A stretch of DNA of 64,000 nt from Roseibium salinum (GCF_026240905.1 NZ_JAPEVI010000003.1:4280501-4344500); one strand, 5' to 3'; shown: positions 53,586 to 63,757, counted from the first letter of the stretch. The notes: generated by a model from the sequence alone, not told the origin. Numbers and translations: made by a program.

Positions 53586-53959
53586 CTGCAGGGCACATGG
53601 CCCTCCAAACCGCTCCGGCGCCACCCCAAGTCTGCTCATCACTTTCGTTTTGCGCTGCAAACGAACCTTGGTGGAAGGCCCGGCCGATAAAAAATGAAAG
53701 ACTCGAAACTCCTTTTCTGATACATTCATGGTCTAATTTCTGCCACAGTCAGCAGCGCTGACGCGATCAAATCGGGAGGGCGGTCCACCGTCCGGTTGAA
53801 TGATTGCCGCGATAATGTTTTTTAAATCAATAGTTTAATCTGATTTTGAGTTGGCAGGAAAACCTACTAAAAATTTAGTTTGACAACGTGGCAACGCTGT
53901 GTCCAAGTATGTGTAGCCGGATAAACACGGCTCATACTATCTCACGGGAGGAGATGCAG
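53586..53959. other. AT-rich control region upstream of the glycerol importer
   Basis: No gene is supported. 53810-53880 is markedly AT-rich and ends in a perfect -35 hexamer TTGACA (53880-53885), about 75 bp before glpV; a matching -10 is not clear (AAGTAT at 53905 has a 19-bp spacer). Likely the glp promoter region. Confidence 0.45.
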
Positions 53960-55699
53960 ATGCGTAAGTATCTACTCTCCGCAGTTGCAGCTGGTGCTGT
54001 ACTTGCGGGAGCAGGGTCCGCTTTTGCCGACGAAGCAGCGGCACAGAAGTGGATCGACCAAGAATTCCAGCCATCCGTTCTGTCGAAAGACGGCCAGCTT
54101 GCCGAGATGAAGTGGTTCATCGAGGCGGCCGAACCGTTCCAGGGCCTGGAAATCAACGTCCTGTCCGAAGGCATTCCGACGCACTCGTATGAGTCGGAAG
54201 TGCTGACCAAGGCGTTCGAGGAAATCACAGGGATCAAGGTCAATCACCAGATCCTCGGCGAGGGCGAAGTCGTCCAGGCCGTCCAGACCCAGATGCAGAC
54301 CGGCCGGAACCTCTATGACGCCTATGTCAACGACTCCGACCTGATCGGCACCCATTCCCGCCTTCAGCTCGCCTACAATCTGACCGATTGGATGGCCGGC
54401 CCGGGCAAGGATGTGACCAATCCGGATCTGGACCTCGAAGACTTCATGGGCACCCAGTTCACCACCGGTCCGGACGGGGATCTCTATCAGCTTCCCGACC
54501 AGCAGTTCGCGAACCTCTACTGGTTCCGCAAGGACTGGTTCGACCGGGAAGACCTGAAGACGGCCTTCAAGGAGAAATACGGCTATGAACTCGGCGTACC
54601 GGTCAACTGGTCCGCTTATGAAGACATCGCCGAATTCTTCACCAACGACGTCAAGGAAGTCGATGGCGTCCAGATCTTTGGCCACATGGACTACGGCAAG
54701 CGCGCACCGGATCTCGGCTGGCGCATGACCGACGCCTGGCTTTCCATGGCCGGTGCCGGTGACAAGGGCGAGCCGAACGGCATCCCGGTCGACGAGTGGG
54801 GCATCCGCATGGAGGAGGGGACCTGTAACCCGGTGGGTGCATCCGTCTCCCGTGGTGGTGCCGCCAATGGCCCGGCAGCGGTTTACGCCATCCGCAAATG
54901 GGACGAGTGGCTGCGCAACTATGCCCCTCCGGGTGCTGCGAGCTTCGACTTCTATCAGTCCCTGCCGGCGCTCAGCCAGGGTAACGTTGCCCAGCAGATC
55001 TTCTGGTACACCGCCTTCACCGCGGACATGGTGAAGCCGCGTTCGGAAGGCAACAACACGGTGGACGAGGAAGGCACGCCGCTGTGGCGCATGGCGCCGA
55101 GTCCGCACGGCCCTTACTGGGAAGAAGGCCAGAAGGTCGGTTACCAGGATGTGGGATCCTGGACCATCCTGAAGTCCACCCCGGAAGACCGCGCGAAAGC
55201 GGCCTGGCTCTATGCCCAGTTCGTGGTTTCCAAGACTGTTGACGTGAAGAAGAGCCATGTCGGTCTCACCTTCATTCGCGACAGCACCGTTCGCCACGAA
55301 TCCTTCTCCGAACGCGCTCCGCGTCTCGGCGGTCTGGTCGAGTTCTACCGGTCTCCTGACCGTGTGGCCTGGTCCCCGACCGGCATCAACGTTCCGGACT
55401 ATCCGAAGCTGGCCCAGATCTGGTGGCAGCAGATCGGTGACGTCAACTCCGGTGCGTTCACGCCGCAGGAAGCCATGGACCGTCTGGCGGAAGAAATGGA
55501 CATCGTCATGGCCCGCATGCAGCAGGCTGACGAGCGTGCCAACGTTTACGGCGGTTGCGGTCCGAGGCTCAACGAGCCGAAGGATCCGGAATACTGGCTG
55601 TCCCAGCCGGGTGCTCCCAAGGCCAAGCTCGAAAACGAGAAGCCTCAGGGCCAGACCGTGAACTACGACGAACTGGTTGCCCGCTGGGCGGAAAAATAA
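53960..55699 (+). CDS. glpV: Glycerol ABC transporter substrate-binding protein GlpV
   Basis: A 579-residue periplasmic protein, far larger than most CUT1 binding proteins, as is usual for GlpV. Signal peptide to about residue 23 (AGAGSAFADE). Characteristic segments: NVLSEGIPTHSYESEVL near 66, MDYGKRAPDLGWRMTDAW near 241 and NVYGGCGPRLNEPKDPEYWL near 530. It binds glycerol for GlpP/GlpQ/GlpS/GlpT. ATG 53960 follows GGGAGGAG; an ATG two codons earlier (53954) overlaps that site. Here glpV comes first; in rhizobial operons it is usually last. Confidence 0.93.
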   Translation: MRKYLLSAVAAGAVLAGAGSAFADEAAAQKWIDQEFQPSVLSKDGQLAEMKWFIEAAEPFQGLEINVLSEGIPTHSYESEVLTKAFEEITGIKVNHQILGEGEVVQAVQTQMQTGRNLYDAYVNDSDLIGTHSRLQLAYNLTDWMAGPGKDVTNPDLDLEDFMGTQFTTGPDGDLYQLPDQQFANLYWFRKDWFDREDLKTAFKEKYGYELGVPVNWSAYEDIAEFFTNDVKEVDGVQIFGHMDYGKRAPDLGWRMTDAWLSMAGAGDKGEPNGIPVDEWGIRMEEGTCNPVGASVSRGGAANGPAAVYAIRKWDEWLRNYAPPGAASFDFYQSLPALSQGNVAQQIFWYTAFTADMVKPRSEGNNTVDEEGTPLWRMAPSPHGPYWEEGQKVGYQDVGSWTILKSTPEDRAKAAWLYAQFVVSKTVDVKKSHVGLTFIRDSTVRHESFSERAPRLGGLVEFYRSPDRVAWSPTGINVPDYPKLAQIWWQQIGDVNSGAFTPQEAMDRLAEEMDIVMARMQQADERANVYGGCGPRLNEPKDPEYWLSQPGAPKAKLENEKPQGQTVNYDELVARWAEK

Positions 55700-55727
55700 G
55701 CCGGAACGTCGCTTTAACCCAACATCC

Positions 55728-55750
55728 GGACCGGGGCTTGTCCCCGGTCC
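55728..55750 (+). terminator. Intercistronic hairpin between glpV and glpS
   Basis: GGACCGGGG-CTTGT-CCCCGGTCC, perfect 9-bp arms, 28 bases after the glpV stop and without a T-tract. It probably protects or partly terminates the glpV message. Confidence 0.6.
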
Positions 55751-55826
55751 ATCACCGATCCGAATGTGACAGGCCGCGAAACCGAGGTTTCGCCTCCAGG
55801 CCCAGTCCGGACGCGGGCGAGCATAC

Positions 55827-56891
55827 ATGTCTCTAGAACTCAAGAATGTCAGCAAGCGTGTGCGGGGTGTCACCCACATCAAGAACACGAGCCTGACCCT
55901 GCATACCGGCCACTTTAACGTTCTCCTCGGGGAGACGGGCTCGGGCAAGACCTCGCTGATCAAGCTGATGGCCGGACTGGACAGTCTGGCGTCCGGGCAG
56001 GTCATCCTCAACGGCAAGGACGTTTCCGGCCTGTCGGCGCAAAAGCGCAACATCAGCCTGGTGCACCAGTTTTTCGTCAACTATCCGCATATGTCGGTGT
56101 TCGACAATATCGCCTCGCCGCTGAAAGTGGCGGGCGTTGCAAAGTCGGAGATCGAAGGACGGGTGGAAGAGGCGGCCCGCCTCCTCAGGCTGAACCCCTA
56201 TCTTTACCGCAAGCCGCACGAGCTTTCCGGCGGACAGCAGCAGCGCACCGCTCTGGCGCGCGCCATCGTGAAGGAAAGCGATGCCGTCTTCCTGGACGAG
56301 CCGCTGGCGAACCTGGACTACAAGCTGCGCGAGGAAATGCGCGACCAGCTTCCGGAGCTCTTCGCCGGCCGCGGCGCGGTCGTCGTCTATGCGACCTCGG
56401 AGCCGGAAGAAGCGCTTCTGCTCGGCGGCCAGACGGCCCTGATGAGCGACGGCAATGTCGTCCAGTTCGGTCCGACGGCCGAGATCTTCCGCAAGCCGAA
56501 GGATCTGGAGGCGGCCAAGGTCTTTTCCAATCCGCCGATCAATGTCGCGCCGGTCACGAAAAAGGGCGATACGGTCATCCTGAGCGAGACCACGCGCTGG
56601 ACCGTCTCGGGGGCCGCGGCAAGCCTGTCCGACGGTACCTACACGCTGGCGATCCGGCCGCACCATGTGATGCCGATTGAGACGCCGGAGCATCCGGTCA
56701 GGCTTTCAGGCCGTGTCCTGGTGACGGAACTCAGCGGCTCGGAAAGCAGCGCCCATTTCGATATGGACGGCCAGGCCTGGGTGTCCCTGGCACCCGGCGT
56801 GCATCCCTATCTTGTCGGCGAAGTCCACTCGTTCTACCTGGACCCGCGCCATTGCTTCTTCTTTGCGCCCGACGGCCAGCTTGTGGCTTAG
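55827..56891 (+). CDS. glpS: Glycerol ABC transporter ATP-binding protein GlpS
   Basis: A 354-residue ATPase: Walker A GETGSGKT (35-42), signature LSGGQQ (133-138), Walker B FLDEPL with E158, then a C-terminal TOBE region. The switch His is replaced: YATSEPEEA has Ser191 where YVTHDQ normally has His. Its partner GlpT has the complementary defect. It lies 12 bp before glpT. Family identity rests on the pairing with GlpT, GlpP, GlpQ and the large GlpV. Confidence 0.92.
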   Translation: MSLELKNVSKRVRGVTHIKNTSLTLHTGHFNVLLGETGSGKTSLIKLMAGLDSLASGQVILNGKDVSGLSAQKRNISLVHQFFVNYPHMSVFDNIASPLKVAGVAKSEIEGRVEEAARLLRLNPYLYRKPHELSGGQQQRTALARAIVKESDAVFLDEPLANLDYKLREEMRDQLPELFAGRGAVVVYATSEPEEALLLGGQTALMSDGNVVQFGPTAEIFRKPKDLEAAKVFSNPPINVAPVTKKGDTVILSETTRWTVSGAAASLSDGTYTLAIRPHHVMPIETPEHPVRLSGRVLVTELSGSESSAHFDMDGQAWVSLAPGVHPYLVGEVHSFYLDPRHCFFFAPDGQLVA

Positions 56892-56903
56892 GGAGAGGAC
56901 TTC

Positions 56904-57995
56904 ATGGCTCAAATCAAACTCTCCAATCTGCGTCACAGCTACAGCTCCAGCCCTGCGGGCGACGCTGACTATGCGCTGAAGAAAATCGACCTGACCTGGG
57001 AAGACGGCGGCGCCTATGCGCTTCTCGGGCCTTCCGGTTGCGGCAAGTCCACGCTGCTCAACATCATCTCGGGCCTGCTCATTCCGTCCGAAGGCAAGGT
57101 GCTCTTCGACGACCAGGACGTGACCGCGCTGCCGCCGGCAAGGCGCAACATCGCGCAGGTGTTCCAGTTTCCGGTCATCTACGACACGATGACGGTCTAC
57201 GACAATCTGGCCTTCCCGCTGCGCAACCGCGGCCGGGACGAGGAGACCGTCAAACGCCGCGTCACCGCAATCGCCGAGATGCTGGAAGTCACCACCATGC
57301 TCACGACGCGAGCGGCGAACCTGTCTCCGGACAACAAGCAGAAGATTTCCATGGGCCGCGGGCTGGTGCGCGAGGACGTGAACGTCGTCATGTTCGACGA
57401 ACCGCTGACCGTGATCGACCCGCACCTCAAATGGAAGCTGCGCTCGAAGCTGAAGGAACTGCACCAGCGGGTCAAGGCGACCATGATCTACGTGACCCAT
57501 GACCAGACCGAAGCGCTCACCTTCGCCGATCAGGTGGTGGTGATGCAGGATGGCGAGGTCGTTCAGATCGGCACGCCGGTGGACCTGTTCGAGCGGCCCG
57601 CGCACACATTCGTCGGCCATTTCATCGGCTCGCCGGGCATGAACGTGCTGCCTTGCGAGGTCAGGGGCGGGGCCGCCTTCTTCGGCGGCGAACGGATCGC
57701 CCTGGAAGGACCGGTGAGCGGCGCCGGCGACGGCATGGCCGAAATCGGCATCCGGCCGGAATTCGTCTCCGTTTCCAAAACCGGCGAGGGCATTGCCGCC
57801 CATATCCGCAAGGTGGCGGATATCGGCCGTCACAAGGTGGTCGAGGCCATCGCCCATGACAGCCGCATCCACGCGATCATGGACGGGGAGGCGCCCGACG
57901 CCGGCGATGCCGTGACGCTTGAATTCAACCGATCCCAGACCCGGCTCTACAAGGACGGATGGCTGGCAAGCTCGCCCGAGGGAGGAGCCCGATGA
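56904..57995 (+). CDS. glpT: Glycerol ABC transporter ATP-binding protein GlpT
   Basis: A 363-residue ATPase (not the glycerol-3-phosphate antiporter of the same name in E. coli). Walker [10 protein letters not shown] (42-50), Walker B MFDEPL with E166 and switch YVTHDQ with His199 are normal. The ABC signature is degenerate: LSPDNKQ (140-146) in place of LSGGQQ. GGGAGAGG lies before the ATG. Its stop overlaps glpP as ATGA. Confidence 0.93.
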   Translation: MAQIKLSNLRHSYSSSPAGDADYALKKIDLTWEDGGAYALLGPSGCGKSTLLNIISGLLIPSEGKVLFDDQDVTALPPARRNIAQVFQFPVIYDTMTVYDNLAFPLRNRGRDEETVKRRVTAIAEMLEVTTMLTTRAANLSPDNKQKISMGRGLVREDVNVVMFDEPLTVIDPHLKWKLRSKLKELHQRVKATMIYVTHDQTEALTFADQVVVMQDGEVVQIGTPVDLFERPAHTFVGHFIGSPGMNVLPCEVRGGAAFFGGERIALEGPVSGAGDGMAEIGIRPEFVSVSKTGEGIAAHIRKVADIGRHKVVEAIAHDSRIHAIMDGEAPDAGDAVTLEFNRSQTRLYKDGWLASSPEGGAR

Positions 57996-58858
57996 AAACG
58001 GTAAACCAACGCGCCTGGCTGTTCGTCCTGCCGGTGCTGCTCCTGGTGGCGTTCAACGCACTCATCCCCATGATGACCGTGGTGAACTATTCGGTCCAGG
58101 AAACCTTCGGCGACAACCTGTTCTTCTGGGAAGGACTGGGTTGGTTCGAGCAGATCCTGCGCTCAAGCCGCTTCCACGCCGCACTCGGGCGGCAGTTGTT
58201 CTTCACGCTCACGATCCTTGCCATCGAAGTGCCTCTCGGCGTCGCGATTGCGCTCGCCATGCCGAGGAAGGGCTTCTGGGTGCCTGTCTGCCTGGTGACC
58301 ATGGCCCTGCCGATGCTGATCCCGTGGAACGTGGTCGGCGCCATGTGGAACATCTTCACCCTGCCGGATATCGGGCTGCTCGGCTATTTCATGAACCACA
58401 CCCTGGGCATTTCCTACGACATGACCCAGGACCCGGTTGCCGCCTGGGTGACGATCATCGTCATGGATGTCTGGCACTGGACGTCGCTGGTGGTGCTGCT
58501 TGCCTATGCGGGTCTCGTGTCGATCCCGAACGCCTATTACCAGGCCGCGGAAATCGACGGGGCGTCCAACTGGGCGATCTTCCGCTACATTCAGCTGCCG
58601 AAGATGAAAACGGTGCTGACCATCGCGATCCTTCTGCGCTTCATGGACAGCTTCAACATCTATACCGAGCCGTTCGTTCTGACCGGTGGCGGACCGGGCA
58701 ACTCCACCACGCTCCTGTCCATCGACCTGGTGAAGATTGCTCTCGGTCAGTTCGACCTCGGCCCGGCAGCTGCCATGTCCCTCGTCTACTTCGCCATCAC
58801 GCTGCTGGCCTCCTGGCTGTTCTACACGCTGATGACGATGAACGACAAGAAAACCTGA
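57992..58858 (+). CDS. glpP: Glycerol ABC transporter permease GlpP
   Basis: A 288-residue BPD_transp_1 permease with six spans. QRAWLFVLPVLLLVAFNALIP is the first span and YYQAAEIDGASNWAIFRYIQLP the coupling loop near residue 185. ATG 57992 overlaps the glpT stop and follows GGGAGGAG. It forms the channel with GlpQ. Confidence 0.94.
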   Translation: MKTVNQRAWLFVLPVLLLVAFNALIPMMTVVNYSVQETFGDNLFFWEGLGWFEQILRSSRFHAALGRQLFFTLTILAIEVPLGVAIALAMPRKGFWVPVCLVTMALPMLIPWNVVGAMWNIFTLPDIGLLGYFMNHTLGISYDMTQDPVAAWVTIIVMDVWHWTSLVVLLAYAGLVSIPNAYYQAAEIDGASNWAIFRYIQLPKMKTVLTIAILLRFMDSFNIYTEPFVLTGGGPGNSTTLLSIDLVKIALGQFDLGPAAAMSLVYFAITLLASWLFYTLMTMNDKKT

Positions 58859-58872
58859 GGAGGAGAACCGTC

Positions 58873-59669
<797 letters not shown>

Positions 59670-59670
<1 letters not shown>

Positions 59671-59948
59671 TGCTGGGTTGGATGGCCTGGACCTGGCCGA
59701 CGGCATTGCTGTTCGCCGGTATCTTCGCAGCAATCGGATTCCTGGTCATTCTGGAAGTCCGCTATCCTGGCGGCAACGCCCGCCGGGGCGTGCTGGGACT
59801 GGAGACGACGCGCGGGGACCGTCTGTTCATCACGCTTCTTGGGTCGGCCTATATCTTTCTGGCCTGGCTCGGGCTGATGGGGCATCCGCTCTGGTGGCCG
59901 CTGGCGTTCAGCATCGCATGGGGGAGTTTCTGCTTCTGGAAAGTGTGA
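59670..59948 (+). CDS. DUF2160 small membrane protein of the glycerol importer operon
   Basis: A 92-residue protein with about three hydrophobic spans (TALLFAGIFAAIGFLVIL; LFITLLGSAYIFLAWLGLM; the final LAFSIAWGSFCFW) and a conserved EVRYPGG loop. DUF2160 proteins accompany glp ABC operons in alphaproteobacteria (called glpU there); the role is unknown, perhaps assembly or regulation of the importer. ATG at 59670 shares a base with the glpQ stop; a GTG one codon upstream is possible. glpD, glpK and glpR are not in the window. Confidence 0.9.
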
Positions 59949-60044
59949 CGGCCGAACCGACTAAAGGAATAGTATTTTCCGGGATATTCGTGCAAGAATG
60001 GGAGCTGTAAGCCACATCCATTCCGCAACTGGCGCAGGAAAATA

Positions 60045-60440
60045 ATGAGAAAGCGTAAAAGCAATGAGTTTCTGACCGAAGTCGAACTGGAGTTCATGAC
60101 CGAACTCTGGAAGATCGGCGAAGGCAGCGTGCGGGACATCCTGGCATGCCTGCCGCCGGAAAGAAAACTCGCTTATACGTCCGGCGCCACCATCATGCGG
60201 ATCCTGGATGACAAGGGCTTCGTGGACAGCCGAAAAGAAGGCAAGACATTCATCTATTCCCCCCGGCTGACCAAGGATACCTACCAGTCCCGTTCGCTTC
60301 GAAACCTGTCGGAGAAACTGTTCGACGGCACGCCGGCCTCTTTGGTGGCCCGGCTCGTCGACGAATACGAACTCTCGAAGAACGATCTGGAGGAGATTAG
60401 AGCGTTGCTGGACGGGAGGAGGACAGATGACGCTACTTAG
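60045..60440 (+). CDS. BlaI/MecI/CopY family transcriptional regulator
   Basis: A 131-residue winged-helix repressor: ELEFMTELWKIGEGSVRDIL and AYTSGATIMRILDDKGFVDSRKEGKTFIYSP match the DNA-binding domain, and LVDEYELSKNDLEEIRALLD is the C-terminal dimerisation helix. It overlaps the M56 peptidase gene by 14 bp, the usual arrangement in which the peptidase inactivates the repressor. No beta-lactamase or penicillin-binding protein gene is adjacent, and no TACA-N2-TGTA operator is seen upstream. Confidence 0.93.
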   Translation: MRKRKSNEFLTEVELEFMTELWKIGEGSVRDILACLPPERKLAYTSGATIMRILDDKGFVDSRKEGKTFIYSPRLTKDTYQSRSLRNLSEKLFDGTPASLVARLVDEYELSKNDLEEIRALLDGRRTDDAT

Positions 60441-61581
60441 CCTGTTGTTCGATATCTATGTCGATCTGAATGTCACATTGGCCATTACGGCTCTGGTTTG
60501 GCTGACGGCCAAGCTTTTGATGGGACGATTTGCGAACAGACTTGCGTTCACGCTCCAACTCGGGCTCCTGAACGGTCTCTTCGCCATCATCATCGTGTCC
60601 CCGGCCATCGTGGCCGCGTATCAGCATATGCTCGCGGCGCAGGTGGTTCCGGCCACGCTGTCCGTGAACCTTGCCGATTACGCGGTCTCGCAATACCTGC
60701 GGGGCGGCATTGCGCTTCCGGCGCAGGATTTTCAGGCGCTGCTCGGGCTGCGCAGCCGCATGACCGAGAGCATTCTGACAATGGCGCCGGGTTTCGGTGC
60801 CGGTGTCGTTCTGTTTCTGGCCGCCGGGTTCTCTTATTTCGCCGTCAAGCTGATCGTCAGCCTGGTGCGGCTCGACCGGATGCTCTCCGCCTGCCACCTG
60901 TGGCGGCGCAACGGGCGTGTCCGGTTGCTGCTGTCGGACCATGCGCTGGTGCCGTTTTCCGCCCGCGGGCTGATCCATCACTACGTGGTGATTCCGTCCG
61001 ATCTGCTGGCGGAGCCGGACGATCTGAGGCTCGTTCTGAAACACGAGTTCCAGCATCTGCGCCAGGGCGATGTTGCCTGGGAAGTCGGGCTTGAGCTTCT
61101 GCGCCCCTTCTTCTTCTGGAATCCGTTCTTCTACTACTGGAAATCGGAAGTCGAACGGCTGCGCGAACTCGCCTGCGACCAGAAGGTGGCCGAGGACGCT
61201 CATGTCGATCTGAGATCCTATTGCCTGTGCCTCTTGCGCGCCGCGCAGGCAGGCCTTCGCAAACGGCAGGAACTGATCGCACGGGACAGCACCGGCAGTG
61301 TTGCCGCGGTGGCCCTGCTTGAGGTTCACGAGAGGCTGCTGCGCCGCTCGCCGGCCCAGAAGCTCCGCCGCAGGGTGGAAGCGCTGATGGAGCCTGGCCG
61401 GGTCCGCCCGCATTGGGGGCTCACGGCTCTTGCCGTCCTGCCCATGGTGGCGGTCATCTTCCTGACGGCCCTGTCGATCCAGAAACCGGCGGACTGGAGC
61501 CAGGACCGGCTGATGCTTTCGGCGATCGTCAATCTGGAACGGCTGCAGGTCATCAACACCTTCAGTCAGCGTCCGCAATAG
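60427..61581 (+). CDS. M56 family membrane metallopeptidase (BlaR1/MecR1-like)
   Basis: A 384-residue membrane protein with spans near residues 15-32, 45-65, 122-145 and a last one near 343-362. The zinc motif HEFQH (206-210) and a downstream Glu in VERLRELACDQKVAED are present. There is no C-terminal penicillin-sensor domain, so the signal is not the beta-lactam sensing of BlaR1 proper. It is coupled to the BlaI-like repressor, which is probably its target. Confidence 0.9.
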   Translation: MTLLSLLFDIYVDLNVTLAITALVWLTAKLLMGRFANRLAFTLQLGLLNGLFAIIIVSPAIVAAYQHMLAAQVVPATLSVNLADYAVSQYLRGGIALPAQDFQALLGLRSRMTESILTMAPGFGAGVVLFLAAGFSYFAVKLIVSLVRLDRMLSACHLWRRNGRVRLLLSDHALVPFSARGLIHHYVVIPSDLLAEPDDLRLVLKHEFQHLRQGDVAWEVGLELLRPFFFWNPFFYYWKSEVERLRELACDQKVAEDAHVDLRSYCLCLLRAAQAGLRKRQELIARDSTGSVAAVALLEVHERLLRRSPAQKLRRRVEALMEPGRVRPHWGLTALAVLPMVAVIFLTALSIQKPADWSQDRLMLSAIVNLERLQVINTFSQRPQ

Positions 61582-61726
61582 CGGCTTGGGCGGGCTGGCT
61601 TGTGTCCGCTTGACATTGCGCATGCAGGACACGCATGTCCGGGACGGGCCCGACGCCCGCTTGTCGGCCGGGCATGCTGTGCTGTACGGCGTTGCGTGAA
61701 AACGGCCGTCCGGAGTGTGATCGTCC

Positions 61727-62779
61727 ATGTCTGAAATTCCGCCCCTGCCGCCCGTCGACCAAACGGTCCGGGAGATGGAGACCCCGAGCGAGGCGTGGCG
61801 GAAGGCTGCCTTGCAGGGCGAGCCGACACCGGAACGTCACGCGGCCTTGCGACAGCAGGCGGCCTGTCTCAACACGGTTCGGCTGGTACCGGCGGACGCG
61901 CCCGCGCTCCGGGCGGAGAGGCCGCGCGTGGTTGCCTGGAACCTGGAACGCTGCAAGCACGTGGAGGAAACGGCCGCCGTATTGCGTCGCGAGCAGGCGG
62001 ATATCTGCCTCCTGACGGAAATGGATCTCGGCATGGCCCGCTCCGGCAACCGGGACACCACCGGCGACCTTGCCCGTCTTCTCGGCATGGGGCACGTCTA
62101 CGGCACGGAGTTCATCGAACTCGGCCACGGCGATTTCCGGGAGCAGGCACTGCACGGCGGGACGCCGAACAGGGACGGCCTTCACGGAAACGCGGTGCTC
62201 GCCCGATTTCCGATCGACAGGGCGCTGGTCTTGCCTCTCGACAATGACGGCTTCTGGTTCTGGAACAAGGATGCGGGCGACCAGCGGCGCATCGGCGGAC
62301 GGATCGCGATCGCGGTCCGGCTTCTTCTGCCGCAGCCGGTCTGGGTCGTATCGGTCCACTACGAAAGCCGTCTGGGCCCGCCCGAGCGCAGCGAGGAAAC
62401 GAAGGTTCTACTGGCCCATCTGGACAGGCTCACCGGCAGCGAGCCGGTCCTGATCGGCGGCGACTTCAATTGCAAGGGGCTGCAGGAGGAAGGTGTCGAA
62501 GGGGAGGCGCTTCTCACCAGGCCGGAAACGGTGGAGCCCATGTTCGCCAGGCTCCGCGAAGCCGGTTTCGACTGGCGCACGTGCAATACCAGCAATCTCA
62601 CCACCCGCAATCACGCCTGGACGATCGAAGAGTACAGGGCGTTCAAGAAGATCGACTGGTTCTTCGCGCGCGGCGTTGAGTGCCGGGCGCCGGCTGTCAT
62701 TCCGGCGGTCGACGCGAAGGGCCGGAACATTTCCGATCACGAGGCGATCGCGGTAACACTCGCGCTGCCCGCCACGTGA
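61727..62779 (+). CDS. Endonuclease/exonuclease/phosphatase family protein
   Basis: A 350-residue EEP-fold hydrolase: VVAWNLERCKHVEET near residue 67 (Asn and Glu metal site), CLLTEMDLGMARSGNRDT near 94, GGDFNCKGL near 245 and the C-terminal ISDHEAIAVTL with the catalytic Asp-His. No signal peptide, so cytoplasmic; the substrate may be nucleic acid, a phosphoester or a lipid head group. An N-terminal stretch of about 60 residues precedes the fold. No clear link with its neighbours. Confidence 0.87.
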   Translation: MSEIPPLPPVDQTVREMETPSEAWRKAALQGEPTPERHAALRQQAACLNTVRLVPADAPALRAERPRVVAWNLERCKHVEETAAVLRREQADICLLTEMDLGMARSGNRDTTGDLARLLGMGHVYGTEFIELGHGDFREQALHGGTPNRDGLHGNAVLARFPIDRALVLPLDNDGFWFWNKDAGDQRRIGGRIAIAVRLLLPQPVWVVSVHYESRLGPPERSEETKVLLAHLDRLTGSEPVLIGGDFNCKGLQEEGVEGEALLTRPETVEPMFARLREAGFDWRTCNTSNLTTRNHAWTIEEYRAFKKIDWFFARGVECRAPAVIPAVDAKGRNISDHEAIAVTLALPAT

Positions 62780-62830
62780 AAGCGGCCGCCAGGATCGCAA
62801 ATTCATCCGCCTTCGCTGGCGCTTCTCCGC

Positions 62831-63757
62831 TCAGATGTCCGGTCCCGCCGGGCGGTCCTCGGTCGAGGGGTCCACTTTGTTGCGCAAGGCTTCCAGGGCG
62901 CGCATGCGTTCCTGGGCCCGCTGCTGGTTCTCTCGCGTAACCCCGGCGATCAGCACCTCGGCGATCGCCATCAGCGCCAGGGAGGAATCCCAGGGGGAGG
63001 GCACCGCCACGCGCGCCGGCAGGACGTAGCTTGCGAAGCGGCCGATCGGCGACATCCAGCTGTCGGTGATGAGCGCCACCGTGGCGCCCTGTTTGGCGGC
63101 CGCCTCGGCGAACTGGATGATCTCGGTCTGGTAGCGCCGGATATCGAACACCAGGACGACATCCTTCGAGCCGATCCCGAGAAGCTGATCCAGCCAGTTG
63201 CCCTGCTGACCGGCGACATGGGTGACATTGGAGCGGACGATCCTGAGATGGGCTGCCATGTAGCGGGCAAGGCCGTCGGTGAAGCGCCCGCCGATCAGGT
63301 GGACGGTCTTGCGCTCGTCCGCGAGCAGCCTGATGAGACCGGTCAGTTCCGCCTTCGGCAGGTGGGCGAAGGTCTCGCGCACATTCTCCAGAAGCTGATT
63401 GACATGCGGGTCGCCGACCGGGTCTTCCGACAGGTTCGCGGTGCGCGCCAGCGGTGAATTCAACTGGCTTTCCAACTCGCTGCGCAGCTTTTTCTGAAAC
63501 TCCGCAAAGCCCGGAAATCCCAGTCTGGCGACGAAGCGCAGGATGGTCGGCGAGCTGACCCCGGCTGCATCGGCAAACTGGGCGACGGTGCCAAGGCCCT
63601 GCATCGGATAATTGGCCATGAGGGCATGCGCCGCCTTTTTCTCCGTCGCGGTGAATTCGTCCAGACGCTCGCGGATGTCATCCAGAAGAGGGCGTTCCAT
63701 GGCGGGTACCATTTTGGTGCGTGACCGGTCTGATCGCGGTTTCGATTTGTCCGGCAC
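62831..63757 (-). CDS. MurR/RpiR family transcriptional regulator
   Basis: A 308-residue regulator: HTH_6 domain (about residues 20-95; LGTVAQFADAAGVSSPTILRF) and SIS domain (about 145-275; VHLIGGRFTDGLARYMAAHL, LVFDIRRYQTE). GTG at 63757 is the first start; ATGs at 63712 and 63700 are alternatives, and none has a strong ribosome site, so the N-terminus is uncertain. It is divergent from a probable N-formylglutamate amidohydrolase gene; RpiR-type regulators often control histidine or amino-sugar catabolic genes, so control of that gene is plausible. Confidence 0.87.
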   Translation of the reverse strand: MPDKSKPRSDRSRTKMVPAMERPLLDDIRERLDEFTATEKKAAHALMANYPMQGLGTVAQFADAAGVSSPTILRFVARLGFPGFAEFQKKLRSELESQLNSPLARTANLSEDPVGDPHVNQLLENVRETFAHLPKAELTGLIRLLADERKTVHLIGGRFTDGLARYMAAHLRIVRSNVTHVAGQQGNWLDQLLGIGSKDVVLVFDIRRYQTEIIQFAEAAAKQGATVALITDSWMSPIGRFASYVLPARVAVPSPWDSSLALMAIAEVLIAGVTRENQQRAQERMRALEALRNKVDPSTEDRPAGPDI

